From: JAABYT01 sp041581935
GTDB lineage: Bacteria > Pseudomonadota > Gammaproteobacteria > HK1
Assembly: GCA_041581935.1 (NCBI GenBank)
Contig: JBFICP010000055.1
Span: 1 to 16,145, forward strand
DNA length: 16,145 bases
Reading direction: 5' to 3'
Below the pieces are notes generated by a model. The model ran no database searches, was not told the DNA's origin, and saw only the letters and a program-made list of their open reading frames with translations. This document shows, piece after piece, positions 1 to 7,897 of this stretch. Position numbers and translations under genes: made by a program. Positions within the stretch are counted from its first letter, which is position 1; every line of letters starts with the position of its first letter.

Positions 1-1
1 C

Positions 2-1279
2 ATGGCGGGTGGCATTCTGTGTGTCATCAGCCCGAATCTCGACCTGATTATCTTCGGGCGCGTCATGCAGGGGTTTGCCGCCGGTATTGTTCAACCACTG
101 GTGATGGTCACGTTGTTCCAGCTCTTCCCGGAGCATCGTCGTGGCACCGCGATGGCGGTCTACTCTACGGGGCTGGTGCTGGCGCTTGGTCTCGGGCCGG
201 TAGTCGGCGGTGTCACCATCGATGCATTGGGCTGGCGCTACGTCTTCTATGCGCCTTTGCCGTTCGTGGCCGCAGCATTCCTGCTCGGCACCGTGTTCAT
301 GCCGACGGGAGAGCGCAGCAGCACTCGTCCGCCATTCGACTGGGTCGGGTACGCACTGCTCTGCACGGCCTTGTATTGCGTAATGTCGGCCGTCGCCAAC
401 GGGCAACGCGAAGGCTGGTCCTCCGATATCATCGTCGGACAGTTTCTGGTTGGTGGAATCGCCGCCGGACTTTTCGTGCGATCGCAGCTCCGGCCGGGCG
501 CAGCGCTGCTCCAACTCGGTCTGTTTCGCAATCCGCGTTTTGCAGCCGCCGCGAGCGTCGCTTTCGTGTTCGGCGTGGGTAATTTTTCTCTGACCTACGC
601 GGTGCCCGTATTTGCACAGCTCGTGCAGGGCTACACGCCGACCCTCGCCGGTTTCGTGCTGCTGCCGGCGAGCCTCGTCGTCGTCGCCATGGCGCCTTTT
701 ACCGGGTGGCTCTCCGATCGCGTTCCCTCACAGTTTCCGATCGTGGGCGGGTTGATTTTGTTCGTGATCGGCGCCTATTTGCTCGCCGGCACCGACGTCA
801 ACACGGTTTTCTGGACCATGGCCTTGTTCGCCGCGGTCGGACGAACCGGCATGGGATTCATCAGCGCGCCGCTCTCCGCGACAGCACTTCGCGCTGTCAC
901 CTCCGATCAGCTGAACCAGGCATCCGGTACACTTAATTTCTGCCGTCAGCTCGGCGGCGCCCTCGGCATCAACACGCTGGTGGCATGGCTCGAGGCCCGC
1001 ACGCAATTCCACAGCGATGCGCTCACCGCCACTCAGGTTGCGGACAATGCTGCTACCAGGGAGCTGCTCGAGGGCGCGAGCAGAGCGCTCGCTGAGGGTG
1101 GAATCGCCGAAGGGGCGCGAGAGGCGCTCGCTCTCGATCACCTCGGACAGATGATTCACGCACAGGCGGAAACATTAGCGTTCCAGGACGGATTCCGGCT
1201 GGTGGCCTTGGTGTTCTTACTGGCACTGATCCCCGCATGGGTGCTCGGGCGCTCTCGCATGCGACGCGCGCCCGCCTGA
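2..1279 (+). CDS. MFS multidrug-type exporter, DHA2 (EmrB/QacA-like) family, 5' partial
   Basis: This is a proton-driven inner-membrane exporter of the major facilitator superfamily. The reading frame is open from the left edge, so the visible ATG at base 2 is probably internal. The visible 425 residues begin around transmembrane segment 3; roughly 80 residues (TM1-2 and the motif A loop) would lie upstream, against about 500 for a full 14-TM DHA2 protein. Visible signatures are a motif-B-like stretch (GRVMQGFAAG, residues 19-28) and the antiporter motif C of TM5 (GLVLALGLGPVVGG, about 57-70), followed by many hydrophobic segments and a basic C-terminus. Motif C indicates a drug:H+ antiporter type. 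The substrate cannot be read from sequence, and the start and any partner (for example an EmrA-like adaptor) are outside the window. A weak GATCC/GGATC stem overlaps the stop codon but has no T-run. The family is certain and the specificity unknown. Confidence 0.95.
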   Translation: MAGGILCVISPNLDLIIFGRVMQGFAAGIVQPLVMVTLFQLFPEHRRGTAMAVYSTGLVLALGLGPVVGGVTIDALGWRYVFYAPLPFVAAAFLLGTVFMPTGERSSTRPPFDWVGYALLCTALYCVMSAVANGQREGWSSDIIVGQFLVGGIAAGLFVRSQLRPGAALLQLGLFRNPRFAAAASVAFVFGVGNFSLTYAVPVFAQLVQGYTPTLAGFVLLPASLVVVAMAPFTGWLSDRVPSQFPIVGGLILFVIGAYLLAGTDVNTVFWTMALFAAVGRTGMGFISAPLSATALRAVTSDQLNQASGTLNFCRQLGGALGINTLVAWLEARTQFHSDALTATQVADNAATRELLEGASRALAEGGIAEGAREALALDHLGQMIHAQAETLAFQDGFRLVALVFLLALIPAWVLGRSRMRRAPA

Positions 1280-1440
1280 TCCGGGCCTCGGGATCTTGGC
1301 GTGCTTGCGTTCGTGAGCTGGATGACCCCAACACGGGCCGGATAGGTATGTGCAAATCGGCGGCTTCTTGGCGACTGCCCTCGCGCAGGCGCGAACGCGC
1401 TCGTACGGGACACGGCGCAACCCCGGTTGCATCACAAGCG

Positions 1441-2472
1441 ATGGAGACAGTCGGAAGATTTTTCAGTCCGCGTTTCCGAGTGAGTCGCTGCAGGCTACTC
1501 GGCGTCGCGCTCGCCAGCGCGGGGTTTTTGCTCGTGGTTTCAATTCCGTTCGCGCTCGCGCAGTGGCGAACCGCGCAGGACGCCGAGATCTGCGTTTTCG
1601 GAACCGGGGTGCGGAGTCTCGACATTGCGGTGTGCGGACGGGCCTTGCGACGAAACGATCTGAGCCATCTGGATCGATCCAGCGTGCTCACGGCACGGGG
1701 CAGGGCCTATCGGGACTCCGGGCGATCGGCGGCGGCGCTCGCCGACCTCGATGCCGCACTTGCGCTAAACCCGCACTCGGCGAACGCGTTGCACGAGCGT
1801 GCCCTGACGTTCGCGGAGCTCGACCGCTACGAACGGGCCCTGCAGGACTTCGCACGCTCTGTCGCCCTCTCGCCACGTTTTGCCGCTGCGTACAAGAGCC
1901 GGGGCGTGGTGCACTTCTTCGCGGGAGAACTGCACTGCGCCGGCGTCGACCTGGATGTGGCCGCAAGGCTCGAGCGCTACGACGCCGAGATTCATGTTTT
2001 TCGCGGCTTCGTGCGCTTCCTCGCCGGGCGCTACCGGGACGCTGGCGAGGACTTCAATCGCGCGGCCGAGCTGGGTCTGGCCTACTCTTATCTTCCGCTG
2101 TGGATATACCTCTCCGACACCGGCGCCGACGAGCGTGGAACACGCGTCCTGGTCGAGGCGCGCGAGCGACTGCTTCCCGGGGAGTGGCCAAGGCTGCTGC
2201 TGGACGTATACCTGGGAGAGTTGGCGCCGGAGGCCCTCATCGGCGCGCTCGAAAGCGCCGACGGATCACCCGCAAACCGCCGCCGCCTCGCGGAGTCACA
2301 CTATTATCTCGGGGCGATGGCGCGACACGACCATCGACCCGAGCGCGCGCGTGCGCATCTGGAGCGTGCCCTCACGCTGGCCGAGCGCGGCCTTCCCGAG
2401 CGTGTGTTGGCGACCTTCGAGCTGGCGTCGACCGCGGGCCGAACCTCGACCGCGCGTCCGCGCGACTGCTAG
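1441..2472 (+). CDS. Membrane-anchored tetratricopeptide repeat (TPR) protein
   Basis: This is a 343-residue protein of unknown specific function. Residues about 19-40 form one hydrophobic segment after a short basic N-terminus (a signal anchor or uncleaved signal), so the rest is probably periplasmic. From about residue 81 there are consecutive TPR units with the usual small and aromatic spacing (ALADLDAALALNP, ALQDFARSVALSP, AGEDFNRAAELG), then a WP...YLGEL segment and a last TPR-like helix pair (SHYYLGAMARHDH...ARAHLERAL). The overall pattern resembles NlpI-like and related secreted TPR proteins, which act as scaffolds. There is no lipobox-type cysteine, so it is not an obvious lipoprotein. 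I chose the ATG at 1441 because the hydrophobic anchor follows it directly and the upstream in-frame extension is low-complexity and arginine-rich; no strong ribosome binding site is visible. The gene converges with the DAACS carrier gene. Confidence 0.85.
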   Translation: METVGRFFSPRFRVSRCRLLGVALASAGFLLVVSIPFALAQWRTAQDAEICVFGTGVRSLDIAVCGRALRRNDLSHLDRSSVLTARGRAYRDSGRSAAALADLDAALALNPHSANALHERALTFAELDRYERALQDFARSVALSPRFAAAYKSRGVVHFFAGELHCAGVDLDVAARLERYDAEIHVFRGFVRFLAGRYRDAGEDFNRAAELGLAYSYLPLWIYLSDTGADERGTRVLVEARERLLPGEWPRLLLDVYLGELAPEALIGALESADGSPANRRRLAESHYYLGAMARHDHRPERARAHLERALTLAERGLPERVLATFELASTAGRTSTARPRDC

Positions 2473-2484
2473 ACACAAGAGAGG

Positions 2485-2503
2485 ACACGCCCTCGGGTGT
2501 TTT
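2485..2503 (+). terminator. Possible rho-independent terminator after the TPR gene
   Basis: ACAC-(g)-CC pairs with GG-GTGT across a CTC loop and is followed by TTTT, 12 bases after the TPR stop codon. The stem is short and has one bulge or mismatch, so this is only a plausible terminator between convergent genes. Confidence 0.4.
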
Positions 2504-2547
2504 CCAGCGGTTTGCGTGCGGGGCGCTGGTTGCCGCAGGAGAGCGGA

Positions 2548-3999
2548 TTACGGGATTTTCGCGGATTGTGGCTCGGGCGTGTCGACGAGCACGTCCTGTC
2601 CCGACTCCGCGCGCAGCGACTCACGTACCCTACGCGTTTCGTGCTGCTGCTCGGCGGAAGTGGGTCCCTCGACGGTTCGGTCCATGACCACGCAGGCCGT
2701 GAGATCGCCGGCGACGTTGATGGCGGTACGACACATGTCGAGCAGGCGATCCACGCCCAGAATAAGGGCAATACCGCTGAGCGGCACGCCTACCGATGCC
2801 AGCAGCGTCGCAAGGATGACGATTCCGACGCCGGGGGTCGCCGGCGCACCGATCGCGCTCGCTACTGCAATGGTGATAACCAGTCCCTGCTGGCCTAATG
2901 TCAGGTCGATTCCGAAAAGCTGGGCGAGAAAAACCGTCGCAACCGCCTGGTAGAGTGCGGTGCCGTTCATGTTGATGGTCGCCCCCAATGGAATGACGAA
3001 TTGGACGATCGATGGGCGAACCCCGAGGTTGTCTTCTGCCGTTCGTATCGACAGCGGCATGACAGCGGCGGAACTCGACGTCGAGAATGCGAGAAGCAAC
3101 ACTTCTCGCGTGGCCCGAAGAAAGAACGACGGATTCTTGCCGCCCACCCGCCACACGATTGCCAGATATAAGGCGAGCAGTAGCATGAGCCCGAGCAGCA
3201 CCGTGCCCACGTAAACACTGAGCCCGACGAGCGCAGCCAGTCCAGTCTTCGCGGTGAGCTGGGCGAGCAGCCCGAAAACGGCGATCGGGGCAATCAGCAT
3301 TGCGAACCGGACCACCGTGATACATACGGCTTGCACGGAACCGAGCAGCTCGAGCAGCGGCTTTGCCTGCTCGGCGGTTATGGAAACGAGAGCAACGCCG
3401 ACAACCACAGCAAACAGGACAATCTGAAGCATTTCACGCTGTACCATCGATGCCAGCGGATTGTGCGGAATGAGGGCGACGACACGATCCGGAATTCCGG
3501 AAAGGCCGCCGGTTGAAAGCGGAGCCACCGCAGGGGACCTATCCGTCAATCCTTCACGAAGCGCCTCAGGGTCCAGAAACGTTCCCGGCTGAATAACAAC
3601 TGCGAGTGCGATACCGAGCGCCGCGGCAACGATCGTCGTAACCACGAAATATAAGACGACGCGAATGCCTACCCTGCGCAGCTGCTCGGTGTTCTCGCTC
3701 GAAGCGATGCCGCGCGCCACGGATGCCACCACCAGTGGCACGACAATCATCTGCAGCGCCGCGAGGAAGATATGGCCCGGAAGCGCGAGCCAGCTGCCGA
3801 CAACGGTGGCGACTTGCGGGTCGAGCCACCCCACGCTCGGGCCGAGCACCACACCGGTCGCGATTCCGAGCGCCATCCCGATCAGCACCTGTAACCATAG
3901 TCGATTACGAACCAATCCCAGCAATCGGTAGCTTTGAAAACGCAGCGAGCGTGGGTGAATACGGGCGACGGTAGTGGCGTTCGTGTCTGAAGTGATCAT
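2548..3999 (-). CDS. Dicarboxylate/acidic amino acid:cation symporter (DAACS/SLC1 family)
   Basis: This is a secondary inner-membrane carrier of the GltP/DctA/GltPh family that imports glutamate, aspartate or C4-dicarboxylates with Na+ or H+. It has 483 residues, somewhat longer than the usual 420-450 because of N- and C-terminal extensions. The SLC1 core is complete: the serine-rich HP1 hairpin (STSSSAAVMP), the TM7 motif in the variant form NMNGTAL, the HP2 hairpin (GAPATPGVG), and the TM8 substrate motif DRLLDMCRTAINVAGD. The last aligns D421, R424, T425 and N428 with GltPh D394, R397, T398 and N401. An arginine at the R397 position is the family hallmark for acidic substrates. The TM7 motif has Asn345 where most members have the Na+-coordinating Asp (NMDGT). 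The ATG at 3999 has only a weak AGAAAG ribosome binding site. It is transcribed away from the CNNM-like gene. Confidence 0.96.
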   Translation of the reverse strand: MITSDTNATTVARIHPRSLRFQSYRLLGLVRNRLWLQVLIGMALGIATGVVLGPSVGWLDPQVATVVGSWLALPGHIFLAALQMIVVPLVVASVARGIASSENTEQLRRVGIRVVLYFVVTTIVAAALGIALAVVIQPGTFLDPEALREGLTDRSPAVAPLSTGGLSGIPDRVVALIPHNPLASMVQREMLQIVLFAVVVGVALVSITAEQAKPLLELLGSVQAVCITVVRFAMLIAPIAVFGLLAQLTAKTGLAALVGLSVYVGTVLLGLMLLLALYLAIVWRVGGKNPSFFLRATREVLLLAFSTSSSAAVMPLSIRTAEDNLGVRPSIVQFVIPLGATINMNGTALYQAVATVFLAQLFGIDLTLGQQGLVITIAVASAIGAPATPGVGIVILATLLASVGVPLSGIALILGVDRLLDMCRTAINVAGDLTACVVMDRTVEGPTSAEQQHETRRVRESLRAESGQDVLVDTPEPQSAKIP

Positions 4000-4060
4000 T
4001 TCGACTTTCTGCTTTTGAACCGCCTCGGCGCGGTATTCGACCTTTCGGCTCGACGCACCA

Positions 4061-4082
4061 CAGGTGACTGGCCAGCGACCTG
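4061..4082. promoter_or_regulatory. 22-bp dyad in the DAACS/CNNM divergent intergenic region
   Basis: The sequence CAGGT-ga-CTGGCCAG-cg-ACCTG is symmetric at 18 of 22 positions around one centre. It lies 61 bases upstream of the carrier start and 144 bases upstream of the chosen CNNM-like start. This size and placement fit an operator for a dimeric regulator of one or both genes. No regulator gene is adjacent and no second copy was noticed, so the role is inferred. The rest of the 4000-4226 gap shows no convincing promoter or RNA. Confidence 0.4.
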
Positions 4083-4212
4083 GTGAAGCCGGGACTATAC
4101 GGCTGGGGATGTCGTGGTTCCAGGGATGGGAAGCCCTCGGACCTTGGCGCTATCGGAATGTGGACATACCATGGCAAGCCTGCAACATCGGATTGCAGTG
4201 GTCTCGAGTGCC

Positions 4213-4218
4213 GGGGAG
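4213..4218 (+). promoter_or_regulatory. Ribosome binding site that sets the start of the CNNM-like gene
   Basis: GGGGAG lies 8 bases before the ATG at 4227. The frame is open upstream to 4083, but the 48 extra residues are not hydrophobic and not family-like, so this site decides for 4227. Confidence 0.6.
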
Positions 4219-4226
4219 TGGTGTAC

Positions 4227-5297
4227 ATGAGCAATGAAGTGTCCTTGGCAGCGCAATGGTCGCCGCTGATCTGGCTTGGGATTGCGTTCTGCCTGTCGCA
4301 GTCGGCGATTTTTTCCGGCCTGAACATCGCGATGTTCAGCGTGAGCCGACTTCGACTCGAGGTCGAGGCGGCGGGGGGTAGCAAAGGTGCGCAGCGAGTG
4401 CTCGAATTTCGCCGTCAATCCAACTACGTGCTCACGACCATTCTGTGGGGAAACGTGGGTATCAATGTGCTGCTAGCATTGTTGTCGGATTCCGTCATGA
4501 GCGGAGTTGCCGCCTTTCTTTTCTCGACGGTGCTGATCACACTGATCGGCGAGATTGTTCCGCAGGCCTATTTCTCGCGGAATGCGTTGCGCATGGCCGC
4601 GTTGCTTGCGCCGGTGCTGCGTTTCTACATGATCGTTCTTTATCCGTGCGCCAGGCCGACGGGCCGTCTGCTCGACGCCTGGCTCGGTCCGGAAGGACCT
4701 CAGCTGTTCCGGGAGCGCGACCTGCGCGAAGTCATCCGCAAGCACATCGAGGCAACCGATGCCGAGATCGATCGTCTCGAAGGCATAGGCGCGCTGAACT
4801 TTCTCGCCATCGACGACATCGCCGTGCGACACGCGGCGACGAGACTTGCGGCCGGTAGCGTCGTATCACTGCCATTCGAAGGCGAGCGACCGTTGTTTCC
4901 GGAATTTTCTCGTACGTCGGACGACCGTTTCCTTCGCAGGCTCCACGCGGCCAATCGGCACTGGGTCGTAATCACGGACCCTCAGGGCGATGCCCGCCTG
5001 GTTTTCGACATTGACGGATTCCTGCGCAAGGCGCTGCTGGGAGACGGTGAGCTCGACCCGCTGGAGTTCGTCTACCGACCCGCCATCATTCGCGATCCGC
5101 ACACGTTGCTGGGCGTTGCCATTAGTCGGCTGGAAGCGCGGCCGTTCCTGGAATCGGATTCCCGCAGGGGTGAAGATGTTGTCGTCGTTTGGGGTGACAT
5201 GCCCGCCGTCATCACGGGCGATGACATTCTGCGCTGGCTACTCAGCGGTACCCGTGGGCGTGTCGATACGATCCCCTCCGGGGCCACGGCGGCGTGA
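4227..5297 (+). CDS. CNNM/CorC-like membrane protein with DUF21 domain
   Basis: This is a 356-residue inner-membrane protein with an N-terminal DUF21 (CNNM transmembrane) domain, a family linked to Mg2+ and other divalent cation transport. Visible DUF21 features are an initial TM helix followed by a degenerate S-x-x-F-S-G motif (SAIFSGLNIAMFSVSRLRL, residues about 26-44), a conserved TILWGN stretch (about 71-76), and GEIVPQAYFSR (108-118). The Pro-Gln version is typical of animal CNNM proteins, whereas many bacterial members have Pro-Lys. A cytoplasmic half from about residue 165 could hold two divergent CBS-like units (VRHAATRLAAGSVVSLPF and ITGDDILRWLL at the ends). There is no C-terminal CorC_HlyC domain, so it is shorter than CorB/YfjD. 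The start at 4227 was chosen for its ribosome binding site. Transport activity is inferred from the family only. Confidence 0.9.
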   Translation: MSNEVSLAAQWSPLIWLGIAFCLSQSAIFSGLNIAMFSVSRLRLEVEAAGGSKGAQRVLEFRRQSNYVLTTILWGNVGINVLLALLSDSVMSGVAAFLFSTVLITLIGEIVPQAYFSRNALRMAALLAPVLRFYMIVLYPCARPTGRLLDAWLGPEGPQLFRERDLREVIRKHIEATDAEIDRLEGIGALNFLAIDDIAVRHAATRLAAGSVVSLPFEGERPLFPEFSRTSDDRFLRRLHAANRHWVVITDPQGDARLVFDIDGFLRKALLGDGELDPLEFVYRPAIIRDPHTLLGVAISRLEARPFLESDSRRGEDVVVVWGDMPAVITGDDILRWLLSGTRGRVDTIPSGATAA

Positions 5298-5304
5298 GGA
5301 GATC

Positions 5305-5331
5305 TCGAGTCCAATCGCCCGGACGACTCGA
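5305..5331. terminator. Stem-loop between convergent CNNM-like and NptA-like genes
   Basis: TCGAGTC at 5305-5311 pairs perfectly with GACTCGA at 5325-5331 across a 13-base loop. It sits in the 47-base gap between two convergent genes and could act on both strands. There is no clear T-run, so this is a weak call. Confidence 0.3.
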
Positions 5332-5344
5332 TGCCCTTTCCCGC

Positions 5345-7051
5345 TCAAACGGCTTTCGCGGACTCGGGTTTCGACTCCACCTGCGGCTGAAGCACGACCA
5401 GCCTGGCGATTCGTCGCGAAAGTGCGTGGATTCGCGCGTAGCATTCAATGATGTCGTTTTCAACTCGATAAACCTCGAGGCGCTTGCTCCCATCCGGTGC
5501 GAGCGCGCGTCCGGCACGCAGGCGGGCAAAATCCGCCTGTGCATTGAAATCCTTTTTTCGTTCACGGGCCTGTAACGCCCGATTCTCATCCCCCTCGACG
5601 AACGCGATGATACTTTCCTCGAGAACATCGCAGGCGGTCGCGTGTAGAGCGTGGATTGCTTCCTTAATTCCCTGGGTGAAAACCAGCTCATGCGTGCGGC
5701 GATGCTCCGCGGCTTCCATCAAGTCGGTCTCGACCACATCGCCGATGTTCTCCAGGTAGTTCACCGCCGTGAGGGATATTTGGACACGTCGCGGCAATGG
5801 ATCGACCATGTCTTCGAGCGAAATCCTGCCAAGATAGTCGATTATCGCGGCGTGAAGTTTATCCACATCCTCGTCCCGCGCCCGCAGGCGGTCGATTCGG
5901 GCCTCGTTGCCCTCGATGACCACGTCGAGCGAGTCGCCCGTCATTCTAAGGACCCGCCGCCCGACGCGTTCGATCTCCATTTTCACGCGATCGATGGCGA
6001 TCGCCGGCTCGCTCAGATACATCGGCTCGAGAAAGCGGGGTACTCCGGCCGAGACGCGAATTCGCTCACGCGGGATCATGCGTAGAATCAGGCGCTCTAT
6101 GGGCCGCGCGAACCAGATAAAGACAACGGCATTCAAAACGTTGAAAAACGTGTGAGCGTTTGCGATCTGCCGCGGGGTCTCTGCGGCAGCACGGGCGACG
6201 CCCGCGAGCTCGGGCGCAGCCGGTGAGACGGCACGTATCACCTCGGCGATTTGCGGGATAAAAAATATCCAAAGCAACACGCCCATCACGTTGAAGATGA
6301 CATGCACTGCCGCCGCCCGAACCGCCTCGCGTGGCCGGCCAATGGTTGAAAGCGTTGCCGTTACGCATGTGCCAACATTCGCACCGAAGGCGAGGGCGAT
6401 TCCGGTCTCGAGCGTCAGTAACCCTTCGGCCGCGAGCACTATAATCACACCGGTAGTCGCCGAAGAACTTTGCACCAATGCGGTAAACAGGAAGCCGACG
6501 AGAACGCCGATAACGGGAGTCTCTACGGTCTGCATGAATTCCATGAACGGTAACCAGGTTTTGAGAGGCGCCATCGCATCGCTCATGAGTTCCATTCCGA
6601 AGAACAGCAGCCCGAGCCCCATCAAAGCCATGCCGCTTTGCCGCAGGCGCTGGGATTTTGCGGTGAGTTCCAGTATGAATCCGGTGGCAATCAAGACGAG
6701 TGCATATTTGGTCACCTTGAATGCAATAATCTGTGCCGTAATCGTTGTGCCGATGTTTGCGCCCATAATCACCCCAATCGACTGAGTGAAGTTCATCAGC
6801 CCGGCGCTGATGAAGCCGACCACGAGGACTGTGGTCACCGACGAGGATTGAATCACCGCTGTAATCGCTGATCCGGCGACGAGGCCGGTGTACCGGTTGG
6901 TCGTCAACCGTGCGAGCGCGGTTTTCAGTCGTTCGCCCGCAAGGGTCTTCAAAGACTCCGTGAGCTTTCTCATTCCGTAGAGGAAAATCGCGAGACCGCC
7001 TCCGAGGCCGGTGATCATCGTGCCGTATTGCAATGTGTTGATATCGGACAC
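5345..7051 (-). CDS. Na+/phosphate cotransporter, NptA/PNaS family, with PhoU-like C-terminal domain
   Basis: This 568-residue inner-membrane protein belongs to the Na/Pi-cotransporter II (SLC34-related) family, which moves inorganic phosphate with Na+; some bacterial members, such as YjbB, export it. The internal duplication that defines the family is clear: two QSSS motifs (residues 68-71 in AVIQSSSVTT and 194-197 in ALVQSSSATTG), each followed by a GAN motif (GANIGTT and GANVGTC). About nine hydrophobic segments fill residues 10-330. The last 220 residues are charged and helical and resemble a PhoU-like regulatory domain. The predicted start is GTG at 7051, supported by GAGGA nine bases upstream; no in-frame ATG lies nearby. 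It lies 56 bases after the nitroreductase gene on the same strand, so the two may be co-transcribed, though they share no obvious function. Confidence 0.96.
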   Translation of the reverse strand: MSDINTLQYGTMITGLGGGLAIFLYGMRKLTESLKTLAGERLKTALARLTTNRYTGLVAGSAITAVIQSSSVTTVLVVGFISAGLMNFTQSIGVIMGANIGTTITAQIIAFKVTKYALVLIATGFILELTAKSQRLRQSGMALMGLGLLFFGMELMSDAMAPLKTWLPFMEFMQTVETPVIGVLVGFLFTALVQSSSATTGVIIVLAAEGLLTLETGIALAFGANVGTCVTATLSTIGRPREAVRAAAVHVIFNVMGVLLWIFFIPQIAEVIRAVSPAAPELAGVARAAAETPRQIANAHTFFNVLNAVVFIWFARPIERLILRMIPRERIRVSAGVPRFLEPMYLSEPAIAIDRVKMEIERVGRRVLRMTGDSLDVVIEGNEARIDRLRARDEDVDKLHAAIIDYLGRISLEDMVDPLPRRVQISLTAVNYLENIGDVVETDLMEAAEHRRTHELVFTQGIKEAIHALHATACDVLEESIIAFVEGDENRALQARERKKDFNAQADFARLRAGRALAPDGSKRLEVYRVENDIIECYARIHALSRRIARLVVLQPQVESKPESAKAV

Positions 7052-7060
7052 TTGGCATTT

Positions 7061-7065
7061 TCCTC
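7061..7065 (-). promoter_or_regulatory. Ribosome binding site supporting a GTG start for the NptA-like gene
   Basis: On the minus strand TGAGGAAAA precedes the GTG at 7051 with nine bases between GAGGA and the start codon. An ATG at 7058-7056 lies in a different frame, so GTG is the best start. Confidence 0.55.
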
Positions 7066-7107
7066 AGGTTTGCATCGCGCAATGTCGTACGCTGTGGATA
7101 TGGGATT

Positions 7108-7776
7108 TCACGGTTTCGTGAAGCGAGCGCCATCGAATTTCTCGTGCACGGCGATCGCCTCCACGGATCGTCGCTTCAGCCTGGTCAGCTGCTTCACGGG
7201 CTTACCGGCCGGCACCACCGCGGCGACGGCGAAATTCGCCGGGATGTTGAGCAGTGCCTGAACGTCCGGCTCGCGCGCCACGGCCAGCGTGGTGATGGTG
7301 CCGCCGAAGCCGGCCTGCCGCAGGCCCAGCAACACGTTCCAGACGAAGGGATAGATCGAAGCGCCGCTGATGACACCGACCCGGTCGAGGTACTGATCCG
7401 TCGATGCCACGACTTCGAGATCGACGATGAAAACGAGAACCACGTCGGCACCGCGGAACGTATCAATGAGTGTCGCCGGCGGGTCGGTGGCAGCGATAGT
7501 CGCATCGCTCACCCGGGTTGGCACGACGCTGTTCCACGGGTTTTCACCGGCCGCGCGTTGCGCGGCATAACGCTTTGCCGCGGGCTCCGCAAGCTTGCCG
7601 AGCGCCTCCCGCGTGGCGGCGTCGCGCACGGCTATCACGCGATTGCCCTGCCGGTTACCGCCGCTCGGCGCGAACCGGGCGTTGTCGAATACGTCGTAGA
7701 GAATCTCGTCAGCAATCGGATCGTCGGTGAATTCCCGTGCTGCGAACGTGGTGCGCATGACCTCGAATAACTCCAT
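7108..7776 (-). CDS. Nitroreductase-family FMN flavoprotein
   Basis: This 222-residue cytosolic protein is of the nitroreductase fold: FMN-dependent, NAD(P)H-using oxidoreductases acting on nitro compounds, quinones, halogenated aromatics or other acceptors. N-terminal FMN-contact motifs are visible: Arg14 in AAREF (R-x-F) and the RFAPSGGNRQ loop at about residues 34-43. The third FMN region is the LRQAGFGGTIT stretch near the C-terminal third, where many members have a glycine pair. Length matches the family (190-240). The ATG at 7776 has GGAGGG four bases upstream. The gene diverges from the TauD-like dioxygenase across a 121-base gap, which may hold a shared promoter region. The substrate is unknown; the gene context favours a catabolic or detoxifying role, which is inference. 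Confidence 0.9.
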   Translation of the reverse strand: MELFEVMRTTFAAREFTDDPIADEILYDVFDNARFAPSGGNRQGNRVIAVRDAATREALGKLAEPAAKRYAAQRAAGENPWNSVVPTRVSDATIAATDPPATLIDTFRGADVVLVFIVDLEVVASTDQYLDRVGVISGASIYPFVWNVLLGLRQAGFGGTITTLAVAREPDVQALLNIPANFAVAAVVPAGKPVKQLTRLKRRSVEAIAVHEKFDGARFTKP

Positions 7777-7897
7777 CGATCCCTCCAGCGGTACCCGGTT
7801 TCTGAAGCAGGATTTGCGGATCCGGCGATCGGGCAGGCATATTCAACCCGCGGCGTAAGCATGTCCCCCGATACTGCGTCGTTTACGGAATAGTGCC

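Noticed and set aside
1278..1295. GATCC/GGATC stem-loop at the MFS stop codon
   Set aside because: It has only five pairs, an internal mismatch and no T-run; too weak to call a terminator.
1350..2687. 445-residue open frame overlapping the TPR gene in another frame
   Set aside because: The product is extremely Arg-rich without fold-like patterning, and the overlapping frame has a membrane anchor and clear TPR repeats.
4083..4226. N-terminal extension of the CNNM-like gene to the ATG at 4083
   Set aside because: The added 48 residues are not family-like, and a good ribosome binding site sits before the ATG at 4227.
7817..7824. Palindrome CGGATCCG in the nitroreductase/dioxygenase gap
   Set aside because: Eight bases of symmetry is expected by chance in GC-rich DNA, and no longer dyad surrounds it.
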